64,000 nt of DNA. Source: Pseudomonas fluorescens. GTDB taxonomy: Bacteria > Pseudomonadota > Gammaproteobacteria > Pseudomonadales > Pseudomonadaceae. A program made the position numbers and the translations under genes. Shown in pieces: positions 51,179 through 59,678 of the stretch (position 1 is its first letter; the number at the start of each line of letters is the position of its first letter). The stretch lies in NCBI RefSeq assembly GCF_003732425.1, contig NZ_MOBX01000014.1, forward strand, positions 734,816-798,815. The letters run 5' to 3'. The notes below the pieces were generated by a model. It was not told the DNA's origin. It worked only from the letters and a program-made list of their open reading frames with translations, and searched no databases.

Positions 51179-51879
51179 ACCCAAGGGTTGAAGTGGTGGC
51201 ACTGGATTGTCTGATGCTGCGTCTGTTCGATGAAATCGCCGAAGCCAACATGCCGTGGATGCTCGCTGCCAGTGAGCGTTTGCGTGCGGCATTCGGCAAG
51301 CAACTGATTGATCTGGTGCCGTCTTACACGACGTTGATGGTGCACTACGATCTGACTGCACTGAGCCCGAACCAGGCGCGGGAATTGATCGCCGAAGCGT
51401 TGATCGACCTGTCGCCGAATGCGCGAGCCGCTGGCCAGTGCCATGTGCTGCCGGTCTGGTATGACTTGAGCGTCGGCCCTGAGTTGAGCCTGCTCGCCGA
51501 GCGCAGCGGTCTGGCGCTGGCGGAGGTGATCCGGCGGCACAGTGCGCGGGAGTATCAGGTGTTCGCCCTCGGTTTTGCCCCGGGCTTCGCCTTCATGGGA
51601 CTGGTCGAAGAGGTTCTGGCCGCGCCACGTCTGAACACACCCCGCAAGAAAGTCGCTGCCGGCAGCGTCGGCATTGCCGAGCGGCAAACGGCGGCCTACC
51701 CGGTGGTATCCCCCGGTGGCTGGAACCTGATTGGCCGCACCCCGGCAAAACTGTTCGACCGCGATCGCGATGGCTACAGCCTGATGCAACCGGGTGACAC
51801 GGTGCGATTCGAAGCGGTCAGTCATGCCGAGTTCATCAATCTGGGCGGCGATGACACGCCACTGGAGGTGCAGGCATGA
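51175..51879 (+). CDS. pxpB: 5-oxoprolinase subunit PxpB (KipI family)
   Basis: A 234-residue KipI/AHS1-type protein. The cyclophilin-like C-domain has EYQVFALGFAPGFAFMG and KVAAGSVGIAERQTAAYPVVSPGGWNLIGRTP, both typical. It works with PxpA and PxpC. Overlaps at both ends (ATGA with pxpA and pxpC) show tight coupling. The long open frame upstream is a pxpA shadow. Confidence 0.94.
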   Translation: MNPRVEVVALDCLMLRLFDEIAEANMPWMLAASERLRAAFGKQLIDLVPSYTTLMVHYDLTALSPNQARELIAEALIDLSPNARAAGQCHVLPVWYDLSVGPELSLLAERSGLALAEVIRRHSAREYQVFALGFAPGFAFMGLVEEVLAAPRLNTPRKKVAAGSVGIAERQTAAYPVVSPGGWNLIGRTPAKLFDRDRDGYSLMQPGDTVRFEAVSHAEFINLGGDDTPLEVQA

Positions 51880-52799
51880 GCCGACTGAGGATTGAGGCAA
51901 GTACGCCGCTGTGTCTGTTGCAGGACGCGGGACGTTTTGGCGTGCGGCATCTGGGCGTGACTCAGGGCGGGTCGGCAGACTGGTGCTCGATGAGCTGGGC
52001 CAATTGGTTGTTAGGCAACGGCTTGGATGTGCCGGTGATCGAAATCACCCTCGGCGGATTTACCGTCATCGCGGAGGACGACTGCTTGCTGGCGCTGGCG
52101 GGGGCGAATCTTGGAGCGCAGATTGACGGGCAGCCGTTGGCGCCGTGGTGCAGTTTCAAATTGAGCAAAGGGCAGAAGTTGCAGTTCACGCAGCCTTTGC
52201 TCGGCGCCCGGGCATACCTGGCGGCGCCCGGTGGCTTCGAAGCGCCGAAGGTGTTGGGCAGTAGCGCCACGGTTGTGCGTGAAGAACTCGGTGGGCTGGA
52301 CGGCATGGGCCTGCCGTTGGTCAAGGGCGCGACGCTGAGTTATCGCGGTGAATCGCTGTTGGTTCGCGAGGTGCCTTTGGGTTTACGACCGGATTTGAAA
52401 TCGACCGCGCCTCTGGATCTGGTGCTTGGTGCACAGATCGGCGAGTTCAGCGGACAGAGTCTGTTTGACGTGTTCAACAGCGCCTGGATGCTGGACAGCC
52501 GCGCTGATCGCATGGGTATTCGCTTGCTGGGCAAGGCGTTGCAGTATCAGGGCCAGCCGATGATTTCCGAAGGGATTCCGTTGGGCGCGGTGCAGGTACC
52601 GCCGGACGGGCAGCCGATTGTGCTGCTCAATGATCGGCAGACGATTGGCGGGTATCCACGGTTAGGGGCGTTGACGCCGCTGGCACTGGCACGGTTGGCG
52701 CAGTGTCTGCCGGGGGCGCAGGTGCGGTTGCGGCCGGTGGTGCAAGACGCCGCGCACCGTGAGCATCTCGAATATCTGCAGCGTTTTCTGAGTAGCTAA
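51876..52799 (+). CDS. pxpC: 5-oxoprolinase subunit PxpC (KipA family)
   Basis: A 307-residue AHS2/KipA protein with the typical LLQDAGRFGVRHLGVTQGGSADW opening region, a central ARAYLAAPGGFEAPKVLGSSAT and the end section GMRILLG-like SRADRMGIRLLGKAL with GYPRLGALTPLALARLAQ. Final gene of the operon. Confidence 0.94.
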   Translation: MSRLRIEASTPLCLLQDAGRFGVRHLGVTQGGSADWCSMSWANWLLGNGLDVPVIEITLGGFTVIAEDDCLLALAGANLGAQIDGQPLAPWCSFKLSKGQKLQFTQPLLGARAYLAAPGGFEAPKVLGSSATVVREELGGLDGMGLPLVKGATLSYRGESLLVREVPLGLRPDLKSTAPLDLVLGAQIGEFSGQSLFDVFNSAWMLDSRADRMGIRLLGKALQYQGQPMISEGIPLGAVQVPPDGQPIVLLNDRQTIGGYPRLGALTPLALARLAQCLPGAQVRLRPVVQDAAHREHLEYLQRFLSS

Positions 52800-52821
52800 A
52801 AGCTTCGCCGGAACGCCGCCC

Positions 52822-52882
52822 GGAGCAGGCTCGCTCCCACAATTGAAATACATTCCAATGTGGGAGCGAGCCTGCTCGCGAA
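52822..52882. repeat. REP-type inverted-repeat pair, family A (short loop)
   Basis: Facing arms gagcaggctcgctcccacaa and tgtgggagcgagcctgctcg with only about 20 bases between. Lies between the convergent pxpC and VWA genes. Confidence 0.9.
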
Positions 52883-52905
52883 GGGGCCATTACTGACAAA
52901 ACAGA

Positions 52906-54084
52906 TTATTTGGACAAAAAGCGCATCCCTTCCTCAAGCCCGCGCAACGTCAACGGATACATCTGATCCTCGATCAAATCGCGCACGATATTGGTCGATG
53001 AGGTATAGCCCCAGGTGTCTTTCGGGTACGGGTTGATCCAGATGAGCTTCTTGTACTTCTCCATGAAACGCTGCATCCACACGTAACCCGGCTCTTCGTT
53101 CCAGTGTTCGACGCTGCCGCCGGCCTGGGTGATTTCATAAGGCGCCATGGCGGCGTCACCGATGAAGATCACTTTGTAGTCGGCGCCGTACTTGTGCAGC
53201 AGGTCTTGGGTCGAGGTACGTTCGGAGGTACGGCGCATGTTGTTCTTCCACACCGATTCATAAATGAAGTTGTGGAAGTAGAAATACTCCAGATGCTTGA
53301 ACTCGGTCTTGCAGGCCGAGAACAACTCCTCGCAGATCTTCACATGGGCGTCCATCGAGCCGCCGATGTCGAAGAGCAACAACAGCTTCACCGTGTTGCG
53401 TCGTTCCGGGCGCATCTGGATGTTCAGCAGACCGGCATCCTTGGCGGTATGGTCGATGGTGCCGTCGATATCCAGTTCTTCCGCTGCGCCCTGACGGGCG
53501 AATTTGCGCAGGCGGCGCAGGGCCACTTTGATGTTGCGCGTGCCCAGCTCCACCGAATCATCGAGGTTCTTGTACTCGCGCTGATCCCAGACCTTCACCG
53601 CTTTGCCCTGGCGTTTGCCGGCATCGCCGACCCGAATCCCTTCCGGGTTGAAGCCGCCGGAGCCGAACGGACTGGTGCCGCCGGTGCCGATCCACTTGTT
53701 GCCGCCGGCGTGGCGTTCCTTCTGTTCTTCCAGGCGCTTCTTGAATTCTTCGATGAGCTTGTCCAGACCGCCGAGGGACTGGATCTGCGCGCGTTCCTCG
53801 TCAGTCAGCGAACGCTCGAATTCCTTGCGCAACCAGTCTTCGGGAATCAGCGCCTGCAAGTGATCGTCGAGTTTTTCCAGGCCATTGAAGTAGGCGCCGA
53901 ACGCACGGTCGAACTTGTCGAAATGGCGTTCGTCCTTCACCAGAATCGCCCGCGACAAGTAATAGAACTCGTCCATGTCGGCGAAGGTCACGCGCTGTTT
54001 CAGCGCGTTGATCAGGTCGAGCAGTTCGCGCACCGACACCGGCACCTTGGCGGCGCGCATTTCATTGAACAGGTTGAGCAACAT
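52906..54084 (-). CDS. VWA-domain protein (CoxE-like)
   Basis: A 392-residue cytoplasmic protein: charged helical N-region, then a von Willebrand A fold from about 230. The metal site is a variant, D239-I-G-G-S243-M in place of D-x-S-x-S, as common in CoxE-like proteins. It follows the MoxR-type ATPase gene by 12 bases. MoxR/VWA pairs act as chaperones for assembly or metal insertion of enzyme complexes; the client here is unknown. Confidence 0.9.
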   Translation of the reverse strand: MLLNLFNEMRAAKVPVSVRELLDLINALKQRVTFADMDEFYYLSRAILVKDERHFDKFDRAFGAYFNGLEKLDDHLQALIPEDWLRKEFERSLTDEERAQIQSLGGLDKLIEEFKKRLEEQKERHAGGNKWIGTGGTSPFGSGGFNPEGIRVGDAGKRQGKAVKVWDQREYKNLDDSVELGTRNIKVALRRLRKFARQGAAEELDIDGTIDHTAKDAGLLNIQMRPERRNTVKLLLLFDIGGSMDAHVKICEELFSACKTEFKHLEYFYFHNFIYESVWKNNMRRTSERTSTQDLLHKYGADYKVIFIGDAAMAPYEITQAGGSVEHWNEEPGYVWMQRFMEKYKKLIWINPYPKDTWGYTSSTNIVRDLIEDQMYPLTLRGLEEGMRFLSK

Positions 54085-54096
54085 GGCATCAGCCTC

Positions 54097-54942
54097 TTAG
54101 CGGGTGCCGCGCCGGCTCATGAACGCCAGGCGCTCAAGCAGTTGCACGTCCTGTTCGTTCTTCACCAGCGCACCGGCCAGCGGCGGAATCGCTTTGGTCG
54201 GATCACGTTCGCGCAGCACCGCTTCGCCGATGTTGTCGGCCATCAGCAGCTTCAGCCAGTCGACCAGCTCCGAGGTCGACGGCTTCTTCTTCAGACCCGG
54301 TACCTTGCGCACGTCGAAGAACACGTCCAGCGCTTCGCTGACCAGATCCTTCTTGATGTCCGGGTAGTGCACGTCGACGATTTTCTGCAGGGTGGTGCGG
54401 TCGGGGAAGGCGATGTAGTGGAAGAAGCAGCGGCGCAGGAAAGCGTCCGGCAGCTCTTTCTCGTTGTTGGAGGTAATGATGATGATCGGACGTTTCTTGG
54501 CCTTGATGGTCTCGTCGATTTCGTAAACGTAGAACTCCATCTTGTCGAGTTCTTGCAGCAAGTCGTTGGGGAACTCGATGTCGGCCTTGTCGATTTCGTC
54601 GATCAGCAGAATGACCCGCTCCTCGGACTCGAACGCCTCCCAGAGCTTGCCCTTCTTCAAGTAGTTGCGCACGTCGTGGACTTTTTCGTTGCCCAATTGC
54701 GAATCGCGCAGACGGCTGACCGCATCGTACTCGTAGAGACCCTGATGGGCCTTGGTGGTGGACTTGATGTGCCAGGTGATCAACCTGGCGCCGAACGATT
54801 CGGCCAGTTGCTCGGCGAGCATGGTCTTGCCGGTGCCCGGCTCGCCCTTGACCAGCAGCGGCCGCTCCAGGGTGATAGCGGCGTTGACCGCCAGCTTCAG
54901 GTCATCGGTGGCGACGTAGGCCTGGGTGCCTTCGAACTTCAT
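54097..54942 (-). CDS. MoxR-family AAA+ ATPase
   Basis: A 281-residue AAA+ ATPase: Walker A GEPGTGKT at 33–40, Walker B ILLIDEID at 111–118, sensor 1 IIIITSNNEKELPDAFLRRCFFHY with its arginine finger region. Family length. Operon with the VWA gene downstream. The 205-base gap upstream to the DUF748-type gene has no clear gene; its promoter is presumably there. Confidence 0.94.
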   Translation of the reverse strand: MKFEGTQAYVATDDLKLAVNAAITLERPLLVKGEPGTGKTMLAEQLAESFGARLITWHIKSTTKAHQGLYEYDAVSRLRDSQLGNEKVHDVRNYLKKGKLWEAFESEERVILLIDEIDKADIEFPNDLLQELDKMEFYVYEIDETIKAKKRPIIIITSNNEKELPDAFLRRCFFHYIAFPDRTTLQKIVDVHYPDIKKDLVSEALDVFFDVRKVPGLKKKPSTSELVDWLKLLMADNIGEAVLRERDPTKAIPPLAGALVKNEQDVQLLERLAFMSRRGTR

Positions 54943-55147
54943 CTGCTAATCCTCGAACGGTAACGCCGACCTGACGGGCAGGGCGGGGGCGAAATAATCG
55001 AATGCCCGACTATAACGCGCGGCCCGGTCGACTGTGAACGCAGACGGCTTATTCAGTCTCTGAATGGGGCGTCACATGGTGACTCGGTCTCGGCCTGACG
55101 CCAGACAACACGGTTGTGGCGAGGGAATGGGTCTCCCATTAAAAAAA

Positions 55148-56224
55148 CTAACCCGCATCCGGCTTCGGCCGTTCATACCGCGCATTGAATGCCTGTATGA
55201 AACCATTGCGCAAAATCTGCAAAAACGCTTCGAATGCGCTGATATTTTGCTGATGTACGTTGCCGCTGAGTTCGACCTTGGTGGCGAACTGGTTTTTCGC
55301 CTGATTCTTCAGCACGGTTTCCGAGCCGCCGACGATGGCCTCCCAGACCGAGCGGAAGATGCTCTTGTTCTTGTTTTCCACGTCCTGCTGCCAGTTGAAC
55401 ACTTCGACGTCACGCAGCAGTGGTTTGATGTAGCCGTTGACTTGGGCTTTTTTGGCCTGTGCTTCGATCACCACATCACCGTGGCCGGCGTTGAAGTCGA
55501 ACTTGCCGTAGGCCGAGGCGAAGTCGTTCATGCTTTTGAGTTCGATGTCTTTGGCGCGCAGGCGGAACTGGAAGTCTTCGAAGTTGCTTAGCGGGTCGAA
55601 CGTGGCAGTGGTTTCCAGCGGCGCATGACCCAGCAACAGCGCCTTGCCTTCGAAGCGGGCATCGCGTTTGCCCTGTTTGTCGACCACGTTGGTCAGGTTA
55701 TAGATGCTGGCTTCGACGTTGGTGGCATTCATGTTGACCGGTGGCTTGGAATTGAAATTGCGGAAACTGATTTTGCCTTCGTGAATCTGGACCTCGTCGA
55801 GGGTAATCGGCAGCAATTTGCCCAGTTGTGCGCGCCAGTCGGTGCCTTGACCGGTTTGAGAGTTCTGCTTGTTAGCACCACCGTCGACGAAGTTGACTTC
55901 AGGTTTGACGAATTTCACTTGTGCGACGACGGCATGGTCGTACCACAGCGAATGCCAACTGACCGCCAGATCGATCAGCGGTGCATTGACGAACGGTACC
56001 GGTACCTTGCCGTCGACCTTGACGATCTTTAGCCCATTGATCTTGTAGGCGCCGCGCCAAAGGGCCAGATCGACATCAGTGATCTGGCCTCGGTAGTCAC
56101 CCATGTCTGCCAGTTTGCCGTTCAGGTAGTCGCGCACCATGTAAGGCAAAGCGATGTGCAGCGCGATCAGCAGCACAACGACGACGGCGAAAATCCCTAG
56201 TGGCCAACTGTAGCGACGCTTCAT
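55148..56224 (-). CDS. DUF748/AsmA-like inner-membrane-anchored protein
   Basis: A 358-residue protein with one N-terminal membrane helix (about 7–29) and a long periplasmic beta-rich part, starting YMVRDYLNGKLADMGDYRGQITDVDLALWRGAYKINGLKI in segments, which matches DUF748 and the AsmA-like group linked to envelope lipid transport. Function here is unproven. ATG at 56224; the open frame upstream is the shadow of cysK. Confidence 0.8.
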   Translation of the reverse strand: MKRRYSWPLGIFAVVVVLLIALHIALPYMVRDYLNGKLADMGDYRGQITDVDLALWRGAYKINGLKIVKVDGKVPVPFVNAPLIDLAVSWHSLWYDHAVVAQVKFVKPEVNFVDGGANKQNSQTGQGTDWRAQLGKLLPITLDEVQIHEGKISFRNFNSKPPVNMNATNVEASIYNLTNVVDKQGKRDARFEGKALLLGHAPLETTATFDPLSNFEDFQFRLRAKDIELKSMNDFASAYGKFDFNAGHGDVVIEAQAKKAQVNGYIKPLLRDVEVFNWQQDVENKNKSIFRSVWEAIVGGSETVLKNQAKNQFATKVELSGNVHQQNISAFEAFLQILRNGFIQAFNARYERPKPDAG

Positions 56225-56351
56225 GACGGCAATTCCCTGACGATGTAAGCGATTGACTGTTACGTCGCGCAGTCGTTCGACCCGACTGGACTGCGCCAGG
56301 CAACAGGCATACCTTGGAAGGCTGAATTCAACGCTGCATAAGGACCCAGCC

Positions 56352-57326
56352 ATGAGCCGTATTTTCGCTGACAACGCCCATTCCATCGGTAATACGCCGC
56401 TGGTGCAGATCAACCGCATCGCACCGCGTGGCGTGACCATTCTGGCCAAGATCGAGGGGCGCAACCCCGGTTATTCGGTCAAGTGCCGGATCGGCGCCAA
56501 CATGATCTGGGACGCCGAAAGCAGCGGCAAACTCAAGCCGGGCATGACCATTGTCGAACCTACGTCGGGCAACACGGGGATCGGCCTGGCGTTCGTCGCT
56601 GCGGCCCGTGGTTACAAATTGATGCTGACCATGCCGGCCTCAATGAGTATCGAGCGCCGCAAGGTTCTCAAGGCTCTGGGCGCCGAATTGGTGTTGACCG
56701 AGCCGGCCAAGGGCATGAAAGGCGCGATCGAGAAAGCTGCCGAAATCGTCGCCAGCGATGCCGACAAATATTTCATGCCGGCGCAGTTCGATAACCCGGC
56801 CAACCCGGCGATTCACGAAAAGACCACCGGTCCTGAAATCTGGAACGACACCGACGGCGCCGTCGACGTACTCGTGGCGGGCGTCGGCACCGGCGGAACC
56901 ATCACGGGCGTTTCGCGGTATATCAAGAATACCCAGGGCAAACCGATTCTCTCGGTGGCCGTGGAGCCAATGTCGTCACCCGTGATCACCCAGGCGTTGG
57001 CGGGTGAAGAGATCAAACCAAGCCCGCACAAAATTCAGGGGATCGGTGCTGGCTTTGTGCCGAAGAACCTGGATCTGTCGATGGTTGACCGGGTCGAGCA
57101 GGTCACCGACGAAGAGTCCAAGGCCATGGCCCTGCGGTTGATGCAGGAAGAAGGGATTTTGTGCGGTATTTCCTGCGGTGCGGCGATGGCGGTGGCGGTG
57201 CGTCTGGCCGAGACGCCAGAAATGCAGGGCAAGACCATCGTCGTGATTCTGCCGGACTCCGGCGAGCGTTATCTGTCGAGCATGTTGTTCAGCGATCTGT
57301 TCACTGAGCAGGAGACTCAGCAGTAA
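56352..57326 (+). CDS. cysK: Cysteine synthase A (O-acetylserine sulfhydrylase)
   Basis: A 324-residue PLP enzyme making cysteine from O-acetylserine and sulfide. The PLP lysine is K44 in GYSVKCRIGANMIWDAE; substrate loop PTSGNTGIGLAFVAAARG; phosphate-binding GVGTGGTITG. Length and the KCRIGANMIWDAE form match CysK rather than CysM. The frame is open upstream but the ATG at 56352 is the family start. Divergent from the DUF748-type gene. Confidence 0.95.
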   Translation: MSRIFADNAHSIGNTPLVQINRIAPRGVTILAKIEGRNPGYSVKCRIGANMIWDAESSGKLKPGMTIVEPTSGNTGIGLAFVAAARGYKLMLTMPASMSIERRKVLKALGAELVLTEPAKGMKGAIEKAAEIVASDADKYFMPAQFDNPANPAIHEKTTGPEIWNDTDGAVDVLVAGVGTGGTITGVSRYIKNTQGKPILSVAVEPMSSPVITQALAGEEIKPSPHKIQGIGAGFVPKNLDLSMVDRVEQVTDEESKAMALRLMQEEGILCGISCGAAMAVAVRLAETPEMQGKTIVVILPDSGERYLSSMLFSDLFTEQETQQ

Positions 57327-57508
57327 TCCAGTTGATTCAGATCAGCCGGGGTTCAGGATGGTTATGCTAATAAATGCTTTGTTGCGCAATTCTTAACACT
57401 GAATCTTGTAAGGCGGGTTTTGCCCGAGGCCGGTAGTGTTTATCATGGCCGGCTGCCATGCCGGGTAAAGGGCATTGCGCAGCGTTGTTTTTATTCAAGG
57501 AGTCGTTG

Positions 57509-58447
57509 ATGACCTTTTCGTTAGCCGCCAAGGTGTCGGTGTTGCTGCTGTTTGTGGGCAGCATCCTCTATGTGCATTTGCGCGGCAAGGCGCGTTTGCC
57601 GGTTCTGCGCCAGTTCGTCAACCACTCGGCGCTGTTCGCCCCGTACAACGCCCTGATGTACCTGTTCTCCGGTGTGCCGTCCAAGCCCTATCTGGATCGC
57701 AGCAAGTTTCCGGAACTGGACGTGCTGCGCGACAATTGGGAAACCATTCGCGACGAGGCCATGCATCTGTTCGACGAGGGTTATATTCGCGCGGCAGAAA
57801 AGAACAACGACGCCGGTTTCGGCTCGTTCTTCAAGAAGGGCTGGAAGCGTTTCTACCTCAAGTGGTACGACAAACCACTGCCGTCGGCTGAAACCCTGTG
57901 CCCGAAAACCGTGGCGCTGGTCAGTGCGATTCCCAACGTCAAAGGCGCGATGTTCGCGCTGTTGCCGGGTGGCAGCCACTTGAACCCGCACCGTGATCCG
58001 TTCGCCGGCTCCCTGCGTTACCACCTCGGCTTATCGACGCCGAACTCCGACGATTGCCGGATCTTCGTTGATGGTCAGGTCTACGCCTGGCGTGACGGCG
58101 AAGACGTGATGTTCGACGAGACCTACGTGCATTGGGTCAAGAATGAAACCGAGCAGACTCGGGTAATCCTGTTCTGCGACGTCGAGCGTCCGCTGAGCAA
58201 CCGCTTGATGACCCGCATCAACCGCTCCATCAGCGCCTGGCTCGGCCGCGCCACCGCACCGCAGAACCTTGATGACGAGCGCGTCGGCGGTATCAACCAG
58301 GCCTACGCCTGGAGCAAGAGCTTCAGCGACAAGTTCAGTGGCGTGGTCAAACAGTGGAAACGCCGTCATCCGAAGGCCTACCGCGTGATGCGGCCGGTGT
58401 TGGCGGTGGTGGTGTTGACGTTGTTGGGGTATTGGCTGTTTGGTTGA
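57509..58447 (+). CDS. lpxO: Lipid A/aspartyl-asparaginyl beta-hydroxylase, LpxO-like
   Basis: A 312-residue Fe(II)/2-oxoglutarate dioxygenase-type protein with membrane helices at each end (about 5–22 and 292–311). The metal triad is H161-R-D163 (LNPHRDPFAG) and H208 (ETYVHWVKN). LpxO adds a 2-hydroxyl to a lipid A acyl chain. Length and both-end anchors match Pseudomonas LpxO proteins; the aspartyl hydroxylase family is close, so substrate is inferred. The ATG at 57509 follows AAGGAG. Confidence 0.9.
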   Translation: MTFSLAAKVSVLLLFVGSILYVHLRGKARLPVLRQFVNHSALFAPYNALMYLFSGVPSKPYLDRSKFPELDVLRDNWETIRDEAMHLFDEGYIRAAEKNNDAGFGSFFKKGWKRFYLKWYDKPLPSAETLCPKTVALVSAIPNVKGAMFALLPGGSHLNPHRDPFAGSLRYHLGLSTPNSDDCRIFVDGQVYAWRDGEDVMFDETYVHWVKNETEQTRVILFCDVERPLSNRLMTRINRSISAWLGRATAPQNLDDERVGGINQAYAWSKSFSDKFSGVVKQWKRRHPKAYRVMRPVLAVVVLTLLGYWLFG

Positions 58448-58463
58448 GGCTGGATCAGGCAAT

Positions 58464-58492
58464 AAAAAACCGCTCCTTGTGAGCGGTTTTTT
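58464..58492 (+). terminator. Bidirectional terminator after lpxO
   Basis: Stem AAAAAACCGCTC / GAGCGGTTTTTT with CTTGT loop. A and T runs on both sides let it serve lpxO and the convergent small gene. Confidence 0.92.
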
Positions 58493-58504
58493 ATTGTCTG
58501 CGAA

Positions 58505-58705
58505 TCAGCGTCGTCCAGCGAGAACGTTGGGTTCATCCACGTCAATGCCATCGACCAGAACTTGCAGAAACCGTTGCTGGTTGGTGGATAACACGAAATC
58601 ACCCAGCTTTTCATCGGCTTTGCGTGATCGCTTCCTTGAGGGGGCTTTTTTAACAACCTTACGCATTTTTTTGCCCTCGCTGATCATTAATTGAACAGTT
58701 TTCAC
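58505..58705 (-). CDS. Small basic protein of unknown function
   Basis: A 66-residue protein rich in lysine and arginine (MRKVVKKAPSRKRSRKADEK) with a C-terminal half that may form a helix (LSTNQQRFLQVLVDGIDVDE). No domain is recognised. It starts at a GTG four bases after the upstream gene's stop; a strong GGAGGA ribosome site spans that stop, so the two genes are coupled. Base composition is less GC-rich than neighbours. Could be a nucleic-acid binder or a partner of the upstream protein. Confidence 0.65.
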   Translation of the reverse strand: MKTVQLMISEGKKMRKVVKKAPSRKRSRKADEKLGDFVLSTNQQRFLQVLVDGIDVDEPNVLAGRR

Positions 58706-58709
58706 AATA

Positions 58710-59228
58710 CTAATCCTCCACTGCGAGCACAAGGCGGCCATCCAAATCAAATGTGAAGCCGAGCTGTCTATATTTCGGAATGGCTCCTTGCATGGGCTCC
58801 TGAACTTCAATCAATCTGCTGCCAATAATTTGGGCAAATTCGTCAATGGCCAACATCGCCAACGCCGCGATACGGTTTTTAAGTGGATGCGCTTCCCCTG
58901 GTCTTCCCTCTAGCCGCACGATTCGAATTCGCTGACGGCTATTGTTTGGAATGACAAAACACAGCCCGCAAAGCTCTTGTTCAAACCAGATCGCGACATC
59001 GAGAGACAAGGGTTCTCGGGTCTTCCAGGTGACGACCTCTCCCCAGGAAAAATGCGGGTTATCCCAAAGCTCAAAAGCATTTATTGCCTGAGTATCGATG
59101 GGTTCGAAGCGTACTTTCGAAAAGTCTGCTCCCTCATGAAAAAGCATTCTCTTGGTGGTGATACTAGCCGCCTTTCTAGCCTCTGACCGATACAACTGAT
59201 ACCGCAAATACGTCCGTTCTCTTGGCAT
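58710..59228 (-). CDS. Putative GNAT-like protein of a two-gene cassette
   Basis: A 172-residue protein whose second half (about 95–165) has the run of a GNAT acetyltransferase: a beta strand (IRIVRLEGRPG), a helix (RIAALAMLAIDEFAQIIG), then strand and IPKYRQLGFTFD. The usual acetyl-CoA-binding Q/RxxGxG/A is not clear, so catalysis is doubtful. The N-terminal 90 residues are not recognised. Lower GC and neighbours lpxO and an EamA transporter suggest a transferred cassette. A toxin–partner role is possible but unsupported. Confidence 0.6.
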   Translation of the reverse strand: MPRERTYLRYQLYRSEARKAASITTKRMLFHEGADFSKVRFEPIDTQAINAFELWDNPHFSWGEVVTWKTREPLSLDVAIWFEQELCGLCFVIPNNSRQRIRIVRLEGRPGEAHPLKNRIAALAMLAIDEFAQIIGSRLIEVQEPMQGAIPKYRQLGFTFDLDGRLVLAVED

Positions 59229-59678
59229 ATGATTTCGAGCATTCCATGTCTCCCCATCGATAGGTGTAGCCGTTGCTCAACAGCCTATTCAGCTCTCATG
59301 CATCCGTCGCTACTGGCCCTTTGTCCAAATCATTGCAATCCATGTCGCCCGCTGGTTATAGTCGGCGCACGTGAGTCGTATGCCTCACCCTCCAACCCTT
59401 CAAAAAAGATCTGCGCCAATGCCTGCATCCCTCATCAACGCGGTAGTCGATTCAGCGGTCAACGCTGGCGTCGTGCCGTGCGGGAATCAGCAGCCCAAGC
59501 AGATCAGTCATTACCCTCCACCTGTCAGTAGCACGCCGGTGTGCGCAGTCGTATCACCGCCGGGCGTTGGCGTTTCGGGCTGATTGGCAGTTTTTGCTGA
59601 CCCCTGCGCCCGCCAGAAAAACCTACTGAATTTCAGCTTCGGCTGAGTTGGCTTCTTGCCTGACTACAGGTGGTATTC
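59229..59678. other. Gap with possible short peptide gene
   Basis: 450 bases between the divergent cassette and EamA gene. It must hold the cassette promoter. The only notable open frame runs from GTG at 59371 or ATG at 59380/59419 to 59583 (see separate entry). The remainder shows nothing recognised. Confidence 0.5.
59419..59583 (+). CDS. Possible short Pro/Cys-containing peptide
   Basis: A frame of 54 residues from the ATG at 59419 (longer with starts at 59380 or 59371). The C-terminal half (HYPPPVSSTPVCAVVSPPG) is rich in proline and has a cysteine, with another in VVPCGNQQ. Third codon positions are mostly G or C, as in real genes of this window, but no good ribosome site precedes any of the starts. 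It might be a real small gene or chance. Confidence 0.3.
   Translation: MPASLINAVVDSAVNAGVVPCGNQQPKQISHYPPPVSSTPVCAVVSPPGVGVSG

Noticed and set aside
53104..54963. 619-residue open frame opposite the VWA and MoxR genes
   Set aside because: It spans two real genes on the opposite strand and the gap between them, and has no recognisable domain; long antisense frames are expected at this GC3.
55148..56464. Longer form of the DUF748-type protein starting at 56464
   Set aside because: The extra 80 residues run antisense into cysK and the natural membrane-anchor N-terminus starts at 56224.
56352..57326. Initial thought that the cysteine synthase was CysM
   Set aside because: Length of 324 residues and the K-C-R-I-G-A-N-M-I-W-D form around the PLP lysine match CysK.
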